From Brachynemurus nebulosus (lineage: Eukaryota > Arthropoda > Insecta > Neuroptera > Myrmeleontidae): a stretch of DNA of 64,000 nt. Of the stretch, positions 11,394-21,691 are shown piece after piece. How positions within the stretch are numbered: position 1 is the first letter of the stretch; the number at the start of each line of letters is the position of its first letter. Position numbers and translations under genes: made by a program. The stretch is from positions 10,953,501 to 11,017,500 of the forward strand of contig JAPWDM010000014.1 of the NCBI GenBank assembly GCA_035578155.1. Direction: 5' to 3'. A model generated the notes under the pieces. It had not been told where the DNA came from, did no database searches, and worked only from the letters and a program-made list of their open reading frames with translations.

Positions 11394-12580
11394 ATTAGTA
11401 AATAAAAACACTTTACTTTGCAAAATGCCACTTTTATTGACTATAGATAAATTCCCTTGACCTAATTTTAGTTTTTTACTCATTGTTTCACTTTCCTGGA
11501 TGTCTCTTTTTTATAATGACCATAAAATTTATAATTTTTAATTTTTTGACGGGCCACTTTGAAGTAGTGTGAAAAATGGCATCATCTTGAAATAAAGCTA
11601 CTTGCCAAAACTTATGCGTGAAAAAAATGTCGGGCCGGAATTAAGTCCATTTTCTCCTTTCGTTTGTATAACTACCCATATTCCTATTTTTGAAAAAGAC
11701 AAGAATTCAACTTAAAAATCCAGAATGATACGTGATTCATGCCTGAAATAATTTGCGATAATTCCATTCTGGAAAACGAAAGTCCGTTCAATAATATCTA
11801 TGAAACCTTAGACAAACAGACTAAAATTGTGGAAAAAATTATGCCATGTAAATTATTCACCATACTAATTAAAACTACACCCCCAGCAACAACAAAAAAA
11901 GGATCGATTAAAAAAAAATATACTCTTTATTAAAATGACACAAAAACTGATATTTTTATGAAACGTAAACCTTTAATAAAAAAAAAATCCACATGGGTAT
12001 TAAACTCTGGTGGTAGAAAATCATATAGTACATAAACCTACTCTAATAAACGACTACATGAAATTATAACAATTATACATTTTGAATTTTTAATAAAGAG
12101 CGAAGAGAAGAATGAACAAAAAAATTAACTGAAAATGGCCACACACATGTGCATGTTCATGTTTTGTCATTCATTATGTCTGTCTACCGGTCCGTTTGTC
12201 TGTCTACCGGTCCGTTTAATGCCTGCTCGTGGTTATAGTTCAATTCAGCGCGCAGCACATTTGTTTGATTCGCGCTCGTCGCTCATCACCATGCAGGATC
12301 GTTTGTAACACAAATCATACAAAAACAAACTGAAATTAGCCTCAAACATGACCAACCAACGAAAACAAAAAATTAAAAATAAAATTTTTGTTAAGCTCTA
12401 TTCACATTATTGATTTAAAGTATATTATGTAGAAAGAATTCTGGCAAGGTTTCAGGTATTAAATTCTGATTTTATGATATTTGAATATTTTGAGGAGAAA
12501 AACATTTTATGGTGAAATATGCCATTTTTTGAATTTTAAATTAAAATGTATTCTATCTTCTAGCACTCGAGAGCTTTCGG
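11394..12580. other. AT-rich stretch with a 20-bp direct repeat
   Basis: No gene was recognised. At 12177-12217 the unit GTCTGTCTACCGGTCCGTTT occurs twice in tandem, followed by a less AT-rich stretch to about 12300. The rest is AT-rich with A-runs, for example around 11910 and 11978. Confidence 0.4.
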
Positions 12581-12698
12581 TTCATAAAAAAAATAATTCA
12601 ACTATTACACCCACTGTCATGATGCGACTTGAGCCGCGGACTATGGCAGAAATTTGTTTTGAGGTCCCTAGAAACCGAAAATAATATTCACTAAAATT

Positions 12699-12782
<84 letters not shown>

Positions 12783-13110
12783 CGCGCCCGCACGAAGTAT
12801 CCAATTTTTACGAAGTTTGGTGAAAACATTGGAAGTCCCAAACCCTTGGATGAGTTCGTCATAGCCAGACACGTCGGATGCCAGGCACATGGTTTCTGTG
12901 GTTTCTGTTCTTGCAAAAAATTAATTTTTTGCCAAAATTTCCACTTATTCAAAAAATTTGCGAAATTTTTTACACCATTTAAAAGAGGAGAAAAAATTAC
13001 ATAAAAATGGTCTTTAAACTATTTTTCTATGTCAACTAGTGTCCGAGAAAAACTATTTGTTATAAACGGAAATTCGCTATGTTATGCAGGATGCTGCGAC
13101 AGGGGTATTT
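12581..13110. repeat. Old repeat family with internal (TA)n, copy 1
   Basis: The left flank of the (TA)n tract reads TTGTTTTGAGGTCCCTAG then AAACCGAAAATAATA. The right flank runs to CGAATTTCCG-type sequence on the reverse strand and ends GCAGGATGCTGCGACAGGGG. The same two flanks, in opposite orientation and also around a long (TA)n tract, recur at 34565-35855. The copy is diverged and has lost clear ends. I cannot assign a superfamily. ORFs rich in IYIYIY in this region are translations of the microsatellite. Confidence 0.65.
12702..12779. repeat. (TA)n microsatellite
   Basis: An uninterrupted AT/TA dinucleotide run lies inside the older repeat of 12581-13110. Confidence 0.98.
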
Positions 13111-13134
13111 TCTAAATACAAAAATGATTCTAGT

Positions 13135-13446
13135 CAGAGGCAGTGCAAAGGGTGGGCGAAGTGGGTCACCGCCTATAGCCTCGCGCCTTTGGGGGCCTCG
13201 CAGCGGAGTCTCACATTTGTAAGCAAGCTGACAGATTGTTTTCCTTTTTTTTTTTTTTTTTACTCGCCACCTAACTTTTAGGAAGGTTGTTTTGAAAAAT
13301 CAGGGAAAAGCGGCCTCGCTAAAATGATTAAGGTGTTTTGTTTTTTTTTCTCGCTAATTTTTGAGAGAGAGAAATGTCAAAGAGATAATTAAAGGGGGCC
13401 TCGCAAAAATTATCTCGCTCCCCATTTTAGTCTTGCGCCGCCTCTG
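13135..13446. mobile_element. hAT-type MITE, CAGAGGC family
   Basis: The element starts CAGAGGCAGTGCAAAGGG and ends TCTTGCGCCGCCTCTG. It is flanked by perfect 8-bp duplications ATTCTAGT at 13127-13134 and 13447-13454. The size (312 bp), the CAGAGGC terminus and the 8-bp duplication fit a nonautonomous hAT element. It is GC-richer than its surroundings, with repeated GCCTCGC motifs, and has an internal poly-T run. The small ORF beginning upstream of it is not a gene. Confidence 0.85.
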
Positions 13447-13454
13447 ATTCTAGT

Positions 13455-14760
13455 TCTGCTTTAGGACTTAAGGGATCCATAGAAAGCCACAAAATCGTAT
13501 GGAAATTTTTCGAATGTCAGTGTACGTATGCTTATGTATGTTGGCGTTTAAATTAAAGATAATCTCCAGATTTTCCGGTGCTAGGGACATGTAAACAAAA
13601 CTCAAAATGGTTCTATATATGGGACATTAAAAAGAGCTAAATTTAGTCACATTTTATCTAGTTATTTTGCAGTTATCGTCATTTTAAACATTTTAAAAAT
13701 CGAAAACTCCAAACCTCATTTATAAAAATCGATGAGATTTTGATGCGAGGTGATATGAAAGGTTTCCATTAATCTAAGGCGAAAATTTTTTCATAAGTCG
13801 CGTGGCTTAGGAGAATTTTATATTTTTAATGCTTACTTTTGTTGGTAATTTTAAAAATTACTAAAAATTTGAGGCTAGATAAGTATGAATTTTCCCCACC
13901 TAACTTCATCTGATGACAAAGTTTTGAAAAGTTTAATAAAAAGTAATTTTTAGAAGTGTCAGTTTGCAACCACCTTGTCCCCGATAACTTTTCTTAAATA
14001 GGCACTCACTCACTCCTAAAAAATCAATAAATTTTGATTTCTTTTGTAACCTTTGAACATAATAGTGTTGGCGTTCCCACAGGCCGGGAAAGTCTTACAA
14101 CTGTGTTTATTTAAATTTTTTTATTAGTGTCCAAATTTTTTTTTAAACCATATTCGAGTTATTACATTATACTTTTCGCAACTAGATGAAAAAATGGTAT
14201 TTAAAACCAAAAATTCCTCGATTTCTGCTAATTTTAATTAAAATTTTAAGGTATTATTCGTAATTTTTCTACATCTGCCCTAATACATATCGAAAACGCA
14301 ACGATTAAACACAAAATCAACAAAACTGGCACATGTAAACTGATCAGAAAAATCAATTTCTTAACTGCTTGTATGTAAAAGAATATTAAATTGATTCCAA
14401 AATTTATTAATAATTAATCAAATAATTACAAAGTACAAATACGACGAGTGAAGTTTTACAAGTAGACATATAGACAAACAGACAGACAGACAGACAGACG
14501 AACGGACAGAAGTTGTTGGTATCTCGTGAGTGTGTCATGTCAGTTTAAATAAAAACAATCTAGGACATCACAATGTCCATCCAACCCAACATGTTTCGTG
14601 CAAATCAACTCATATTATAAATTTATTTACAGAAAACTATATAGATATACAATATGGGATTGTAATAGGGACACTGTATATTATAAGTATAATCAGTTTC
14701 AAGAAAAATAGAACAATATTAATACATCAACATTAATGATATTCGAATCAAAGCAATATA
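13455..14760. other. AT-rich stretch with a short CAGA-type repeat
   Basis: No gene is recognisable. An ACAG tetranucleotide run lies at about 14475-14500. The surrounding text of A/T runs has no terminal repeats that I could pair. Confidence 0.4.
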
Positions 14761-15012
14761 CTACGAGGGTAAGACACGCAGTTTTATTTTTTGACACAGT
14801 CGCATTTTAAACTGTTACAATTAGTCCAACAATGCTCTAACTGATTTACCCGGTTCAAATAGTAGTGGAAGTCTTACTCTGAAAATACGCGTTTATGGAT
14901 CGTAAGACCTCTTCATGTGATGAAAAATTCTACCTTCGAGCCAAATTTTGAGTTTAGGTAACAGAAAATAATCACTCTGGTCTAGATCGGATGAATACGG
15001 AGTGTTGGTACC
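14761..15012 (-). pseudogene. Truncated, decayed mariner-type transposase C-terminal end
   Basis: Read on the minus strand from 15012, the frame gives NTPYSSDLDQSDYFLLPKLK followed by a stretch ending LEGRIF. This resembles the mariner signature Y-S-P-D-L-x-P-x-D-F/Y-F-L-F-P, whose second D is the last acidic residue of the catalytic triad. Downstream the frame is broken by several stops. The segment then ends at 14761 with CTACGAGGGTAAGACACG, which resembles a mariner terminal repeat (TACGAGGGT). Nothing upstream of 15012 continues the protein, so the catalytic N-terminal part and the other end of the element are missing. The assignment rests on the motif and the adjacent terminus; no target duplication can be shown. 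The element cannot be functional. Confidence 0.6.
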
Positions 15013-18000
15013 TTACTACTTTATTTTTTAAGCTTAAAAAATCAGATCATACATAGTAACTAGAAATCAGTTTTTCAATTATATATCTTTGGTGAAACAT
15101 TACGAATTTTTCAATTTTCCTTCAAATTTGGACATTCCGGTGAAAATAGCATTAAGTTAATGGTAACTTTAAAAATAAATTTTTCCTGTAAATGTTTCCG
15201 GGAAAGTATAAATTTTTTATTTGAAATTGATGCAGAACAATTTATTTCATATTTCAAATTTAGGCAAAAAATCTCTGAATTTATAAATGTTATATAATAG
15301 GTAAAGCCTTAAAATCACTCTTCCTCTGGCTGTACGAGCTAATTTGAAAATTAGACGCTAAAATATAACTAAGATTTACGTGGTTAGTATAAAGCTATTA
15401 AATATAAGTAAATTATTATATTTATTCAGTTAGTAAAATAACAAACTAGAATTTTCATTCAAAATTTAAATTTTGTTAACAAATTGAAAGTTACAGAATG
15501 ACTATCATTTTTGGCACGGCACTGTATAGTACCTGATTCCATACAGTACCATATAGTACTTGGTCAGTTTATTTTATTGTGTATAGTTTTATGACTCTTA
15601 TGCGCTCTTAAAACACCGTATTTACTTGCGCTGTGTCGACACGCGCTCTCAAAGCACGTAATCGGTCAATCAATTAGAACTGACACTCATTAATTTTGGC
15701 CATGGTAGCCGCCAAAGTGTGCGTTGTCTTGATAATTTTTTCTTGTTTAACGACTATAGGACAACAATTAAACGTTCAAAATCGGTGAAATTTTCAGAGG
15801 CACTTTTCAAAGCATGTACTGACGACGACTAGTAACGCTATTTTCGCCACTAAGAGAAGACCAGAAATATATTTTTCTTGAAGCAGTAGCGGCTTTCTCC
15901 ATAAAGTCTTTTTGAATACATAATCGTATTTTGTATCGAATTACATTTTATGGTTAAAACAAATCGAAATTTTTTAATAATAATTTGTACAGCGTTGAAA
16001 AATTGTTCTTAAATCAAGTTGGTAAAAACTAGATATATATTTACTATTAAGACCGCAGTGGTTCAAGCGTTTTTCTAACAGTCAAAAAAATTTCTGCTAG
16101 CCGAGAAAATCGCTTTTTTGAATTTTTAATCTAAGCTAGTGCACAGTTAATCTTAACTTTTTAAAGAATTAAAACTCAACTTCTTTTCATAATGGATTTG
16201 CATGTATTGTCGCTATATATAGACGAAATTTTAAATTAGTTTGTCTAATTTTTCCTGAAACGAAACGTACAGAGTTAAAGGTAGAATTTACTATTATTTG
16301 CTCATTAAATTACTTCGATTCTTCCATGGAAGAAGGAGAGGTATATAATATTGTAAAGGAAGGAGCATTTGCCAAAATACTGATCAACATATTATGAATA
16401 TTAAACGTGCGTATTATGAATGACGTCATTTTGTCAACAAACAGTAGCGGTGTTAATTTAATTAAAACATTGCCATTGCTTTTAAAACAATATATTTAGT
16501 ATATTTTTATTATAATTGTGATTTTTATATAAAAACAAAAAAATTAATTAATTATTTTTAATATCTTTTCTATTTAATTCAATAATCAACTCCTTAAGAA
16601 TGCTGTTCGACTATTTTATCAATTAATTTTTCGAATTCTTACTTGTCTACTAAATTATTGCATTTTTTAACGCTGCTTAAAGAATATTATAAATTACTAT
16701 AAACTCAAAACAAAAATTGCTCAAATTAATCGATTATTTACAATTTATAACTATTTCTTTAAAAAGATTACGTTTTGGTTTATAATTTTCCATCACTAAT
16801 AAGACATATCTTTTTGATAAAAGTAGACACAAACATAAATAAAACTATATGTTTATTAAATTATCATTTTATTAATAAATAAATAAATACAAACAAAATA
16901 CATAATCTTGAAGTTAAATTTTTATATGCTCATTAATTTTACATATAAGACGCTACTGAAATGAAGGGTCCAACTAACCTATATTTTGATTTTTACATAA
17001 TTTTATTTTTTACAATATTTTTAAAATTTTTGTCGTTATTATCACATATTTTAACTAAAAAACGAATTCCTTATTTATGTAGAATGATTCCTTTTTCGAT
17101 CTTTCCTTTACTTTGTGTAATGTCAAAATTGGTATTTTTACGCTTATTATAAACCTGTTTTTTTAAATGAAAAATTTAGAAAAATTAACAAATTTTCGCT
17201 AGAAATGGTTGCATTTATTGATAAATACAATATTTACTTACCCAAATATTATATTTACGATGTATTGCGTTATCTAATATTTTTTTAAATTTAATTTTTT
17301 GTAGGACTGGATGTTTAGTGCTTATTTGCACGTGTTATCGTGTATATTTACTCTTTTGTTTTTATTTTTTGTGGTACATTCAAAGGAATATACGTATTCA
17401 TTCTAACATATCATATTATATTATATCTTGTCTCTCTCTTAAGAAATGGTCTCCATCCATATTCTTCTATATCAATGGATTCTTCTAATCTTCTTTTGTC
17501 TTTTGTTTGATAATAATACCAGAAGTCATTTTTAATTTTATATAAATTTCAAATGCCAGTAGGCACAATTTCAGTCCATTTCTACCAAAGCAAATGAATA
17601 GTTAGGTTAAAACTTTTCCGGTAATTTTCTACCACATTGCCATTCGGGAATAAATAGAATGTAATTTCAAGTTTAGAAATAATAATCGTAGCATATATTT
17701 TCAAAATTGAAACTATCTATTCTTGTCTATAATCGTAAGTAATTGATTTGTAATAATTCTCTATTGTTAGAACTGATTACGCCTAAAGGTATTTAACAGT
17801 TGCTAGAATACTCGAATGTGACACTTTAATTTAAAAATGAAACTCAATCATTGTTTAAAAATTAATTGAATAAATCAGAATGGATTTATTCGTACGAAAC
17901 ATTTCAAAAAATTATCAGTGATCTTTAATTATTTTCATAAATAGTTTGGCCACGGCTACCTGCTGTACAGCTGAATTAGCGATTTATCAATTTATAAAGA

Positions 18001-18197
18001 TATATTAATTGTTTTAGTTATTCAAAACTAATGATCAAACCATGAAGGGAGTTGTGTCCCGATTACTACAGATCTTAGGATATAAGCGTCTGGCTTTCAG
18101 TTACGCATTAATTATGTATATATAAGGTAAAATAAATAAAAGACGTATACTTTATACTTATCAGGATTTTTAGGTACTGGATATGTAATTGATGTAC
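15013..18197. other. AT-rich stretch without recognised genes
   Basis: About 3.2 kb of AT-rich sequence in which I see no convincing exon, terminal repeat or RNA fold. The short ORF at 16961-17152 is hydrophobic and phenylalanine-rich, as random AT-rich sequence often is. TATAGTACC-like motifs recur at 15523-15560. Confidence 0.4.
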
Positions 18198-18409
18198 TTT
18201 TTATGTCATCGAAGATGACGTATTAATATCGTTGTGTGATTGAATTGAACACGTGATTGAATAATTATTGAGTTGTACATCCATATTGAATAAACGCAAG
18301 GGGGCTGTAGAGTTAACAACTATAGAGTTAACAAAAAATCATAAATTAACACTTTCACTGAGATGGCATTACTTAGTGCGTGTCAAAAACACGCACTTAA
18401 CGAATTTTA
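18198..18409 (+). repeat. Short interspersed repeat with terminal hairpin, copy a
   Basis: The repeat begins TTTTTATGTCATCGAAG and then has TGAATAAACGCAAG. After AATCATAAATTAACACTTTC it ends in a hairpin of stem AGTGCGTGT/ACACGCACT with loop CAAAA, followed by TAACGAATTTT. The same order occurs at 50567-50791. A copy lacking the end is at 43355-43583, and a minus-strand end fragment is at 49211-49262. It is about 215 bp long and noncoding. I could not assign it to a SINE or Helitron class: there is no clear polymerase III box and no CTRR end. Confidence 0.7.
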
Positions 18410-19212
18410 TTATATACTGGAATATCAGGATGTTTGTGTAATGGATTTCGTTTCTCGAAGTTCAAAGTTTTTGAAATATTTATGACTAAATTCGTCATCT
18501 CCAATACAGGACCGATCCAACTTTCAAGTTAGGAGGAAGTCTTATTTTTTCGATGACTTCATAATAACTATTCTGACATTGTAAAAATATATATATTTAA
18601 GTAAATTAGCATTAAAAAATTGCCTATATTGGGGAAAAATCTATAAGAAACATAGAATTTTATAGTAAAACTAAGTGACTGAAAAATTGGTAAGATTTTG
18701 TTTTCTTCCTGAGGGGAGGGTATCTTTATATCGCGCTTATTTTATCCGCGACAACTTATCTTTATCCGCGCTTAGATCACATGGTCCAATGTTGCTAAAA
18801 TTAAAACCAAAAAGATTTTGAAAATCTTTAATTCACTTTTAGGTTTACCATTCTAAGATTTTAATTACAGTCTCTAAGACATTGAGAAATTGGTTCACAT
18901 GAGAAATTTTGATAAACTTGTTCAAGTTTAAAATTTTCTTTCTTTACAAATCTAATTTTACGGGAGTGATCTGATTTAGAGTGACTGGTTGCATTAGGGT
19001 ATTTTGAGTGACAATTTTACATTTCTGTTTTTGTTATTAAATTGAAGATATTCTTTTTAGAAATACGATTGATTCGAAGATGAGTTTTTTGTCTAGTGGT
19101 CCTCTATAGCTCATTTTGATAAAAATAAAAAAGACGGCTCCTACAACCCATAATACGCTGTCAGTACCGCAATTTTTTTATAAACTTAATATGTACCATC
19201 AAATAAACGCTC

Positions 19213-19215
<3 letters not shown>
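18410..19215. other. AT-rich stretch without recognised features
   Basis: No gene or terminal repeat was recognised. The stretch 18750-19130 has short motifs (GGGAGTGAT, TAGGGTATTTTGA) that loosely recall parts of the palindrome arms. This may be a very old relative. Confidence 0.3.

Positions 19216-19292
<77 letters not shown>
19216..19292. repeat. (TA)n microsatellite
   Basis: A long uninterrupted TA run, separated by 31 bp of unique sequence from a second run. Confidence 0.98.
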
Positions 19293-19295
<3 letters not shown>

Positions 19296-19321
19296 GCTAG
19301 TTCCAATAACAGTTTTAAATA

Positions 19322-19323
<2 letters not shown>

Positions 19324-19386
<63 letters not shown>
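19324..19386. repeat. (TA)n microsatellite
   Basis: The second TA run of the pair. Together the two create long artificial ORFs of alternating Ile and Tyr in both directions. Confidence 0.98.
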
Positions 19387-19390
<4 letters not shown>

Positions 19391-20904
19391 GACGTCAAAG
19401 TACCTACTCCATAAATCTTTTTGCATTAGTGCACCTTTAAAATAAATCTTGTAAAGCGCTCTCAGCAATAACATATCGTACCTCGGCAAAAAAAAGGGTG
19501 ACATCAAATATTGAATTCAAATATAAAGATGTAGCCCTGTTGTTGCCTTGGTGCGATATAAATATTGCGGGATTCATCTTTGTATAAAACTACCCTCAAC
19601 AGTGCAAAGTAATTAATTTAATAATTAATTTTTTTTAATATAGAATTAATTTTTCAAAATTGAAGTAAAATTAATTTTTCAAAATTGAAGTAACCTATTT
19701 CAAAATTGAAGTAACCTATTACGATAGTCCAATAAATGAAACCGTTTTAAAACATGTAATATCTCATACCTACGTAATAATAAAAAGATGTCGGCCTTTA
19801 AAATCGGTTCTTGTGACCCCGGTTCAGCTTAATATAGTATTTAGGAATTACGCCTAGTTAAATTTTCACACATCAGAAGATCGCCAGCGCCTCTATCGGA
19901 ACATTTTGTCGGTTTTTCACCGATTATACAATAAAAATAATTCCTTTCAAAGCAGAATAAATATGGCAATTATTAAATAAAAAGAATTAAAGAGATATTA
20001 AAATAATATTTTTTTATAATTTTTTATTATTTCTTACTGTGAAATGATAATAATAAAACAATTTACATATTGTTCACGCAAATGTAAAGAAATTTTTACC
20101 ACGTGTATTACATGTTAATTTTACAATTAGTTTTCATTACATTCATAATATATCCTATACATATAGGCACATATATTCAATTGAAGTAGATATTTAAAAC
20201 TATATATTTAATATGTGTACCTACCGTTTGTCTGTAATTGAAAGCATTATTGTTCATTAGAAAAGGATGTTCGCTTCTGAAATATTACACTAAAGAAATG
20301 AATCGATTTCAAACAAACAAAACACCATCGTCACGTTGTCACCATAAGTAAAAGGATTGTTGCACATGCCTGCATACGCACCCGTAATATTTTACTGTGA
20401 ATGTAATGCAAATGCGGATTTGTACAAGTTAAGGTATTCAAGCTCCTATATTTTGGTGCAAGTGTTAAACAGTAATAACCTCCTTTTGGTTCTTCTTAGA
20501 AACAATCTGTATCATCGATAGCTAGAAACCCGTTTAGAAAAAAAAATGCAAATATTACGAAATCACATCTTGAAGTAGTGGTAATTCACGAGACCATATG
20601 AAACAGATTCGATACTAATTACGCCATGCAAAACTTACGTCTTTCGAAATTAATAAATAATTTACCTGTTTTATTCTTTGTCAAGGAAGGATAAAAATGA
20701 GAATTGTTAAATTTTAATTTTTGAATTATTTTGTAGATTTGGTTATTCCTTAAAAATCGCTTAATTCTTTTGATATTTATTATTTTGGTATAAATATCCA
20801 CATTCGCATCCATTTCCGTATCTTGGATCGCCCACCAACTTGGATACATCCACTCAGATCGTTTTATTCATTTGTCATACTTCATCTTTTACAGACTTTG
20901 TTCC
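19387..20904. other. AT-rich stretch without recognised genes
   Basis: A short tandem motif (TCAAAATTGAAGTAA) repeats at about 19655-19710. The minus-strand ORF at 20619-20849 has no recognisable motif. Nothing else stands out. Confidence 0.4.
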
Positions 20905-20907
20905 TTA

Positions 20908-21688
20908 TGCGGCGCATACACGGTTCAACTTGTTGTACTACCTAGTTGTACTACAAATTGAACTGTTTGCCATACACTATTAAACTATTCATTCAACTTG
21001 TTGCCCAACTTCAGTTATTCACAATTTTTGAAAAAGAGAACTTCGTTAAAATTAAAGATAAAATTCTTGCCTTAGCAGTAATTGCAGAAAGTAGTGAAGA
21101 AAGCGTGAGTAAATGGAAAAAAAGAAAATGGAGCAGAGTGGTTGGGAAAAAAATTTTCTAATGAAAAACTATTAAAAAAATTAGTGAATGTGAACCGATT
21201 ATAAAAATTATATGCGAATGAACGAAGAAATTATTAATGATATTTTAGTAAAAATAACACCTTTAATAAACAAAGAAGATACGTTTATGCATGATGCAAT
21301 TTCTGCAAAAGCACGCTCAGGAATTACATTAAGGTTTCTTGCAACGGGAAATTCTTTTGAAGATTTACAAGTGCGGTATCACCGCAAGCTATTGGAAATA
21401 ACAAACAAAATCAAATATTTAAACTTTCCAATTGTTACCGCTGTAAATATTTTGTTGATTTACACCTTTTACACCATATATGTACTGGTTTTGTTGTTCA
21501 ACTACCCCACACACAGTACAACATGTTCATAGACCATTTGCTCCGCCCACGTAAAATCAAAATATTTTGATTTTACTTCAATCGTTTATGCAACCATCAA
21601 AATAGTTGACCAACTGCCCCTCACACGATTCAACTAGTTGTACAACTCAACCAAGTTGTACAACAAGTTGAACCGTGTATAAGCCGCA
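20908..21688. mobile_element. PIF/Harbinger-type element with transposase remnant
   Basis: The left terminus TGCGGCGCATACACGGTT, continuing CAACTTGTTGTAC, is matched by the inverted right terminus. Read inward from the right end, that terminus is TGCGGCTTATACACGGTT then CAACTTGTTGTAC. The repeat is about 33 bp long with very few mismatches. The flanks are TTA at 20905-20907 and 21689-21691. A 3-bp TTA duplication is characteristic of PIF/Harbinger elements, and the interior encodes a matching transposase fragment. TTGTAC/GTACAA motifs recur near both ends. At 781 bp it is an internally deleted, nonautonomous copy. Confidence 0.88.
21040..21470 (+). pseudogene. Decayed PIF/Harbinger transposase N-terminal region
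   Basis: In an autonomous element the transposase would be a DDE nuclease of the HARBI1 type. Two pieces are visible here. The first (about 21040-21161) reads SVSKWKKRKWSRVVGKK, like the basic Trp-containing N-terminal region of this family, and then stops. The second starts at 21212 and contains NEEIINDILVKITPLINKED, then ISAKARSGITLRFLATGNSF, then EDL. This is the conserved helical region with the LRFLATG(N/D)SF motif found upstream of the catalytic core. After about residue 60 the similarity is lost, and the DDE catalytic residues and the rest of the protein are absent. The two pieces are in different frames with stop codons between. Its position inside matching terminal repeats supports the assignment. 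Confidence 0.75.
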
Positions 21689-21691
21689 TTA

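Noticed and set aside
12582..12952. ORFs of 84-102 residues rich in Ile-Tyr repeats (also at 19116-19507, 34778-35068, 35481-35861 and 45086-45301)
   Set aside because: They are translations of (TA)n microsatellites in various frames and not proteins.
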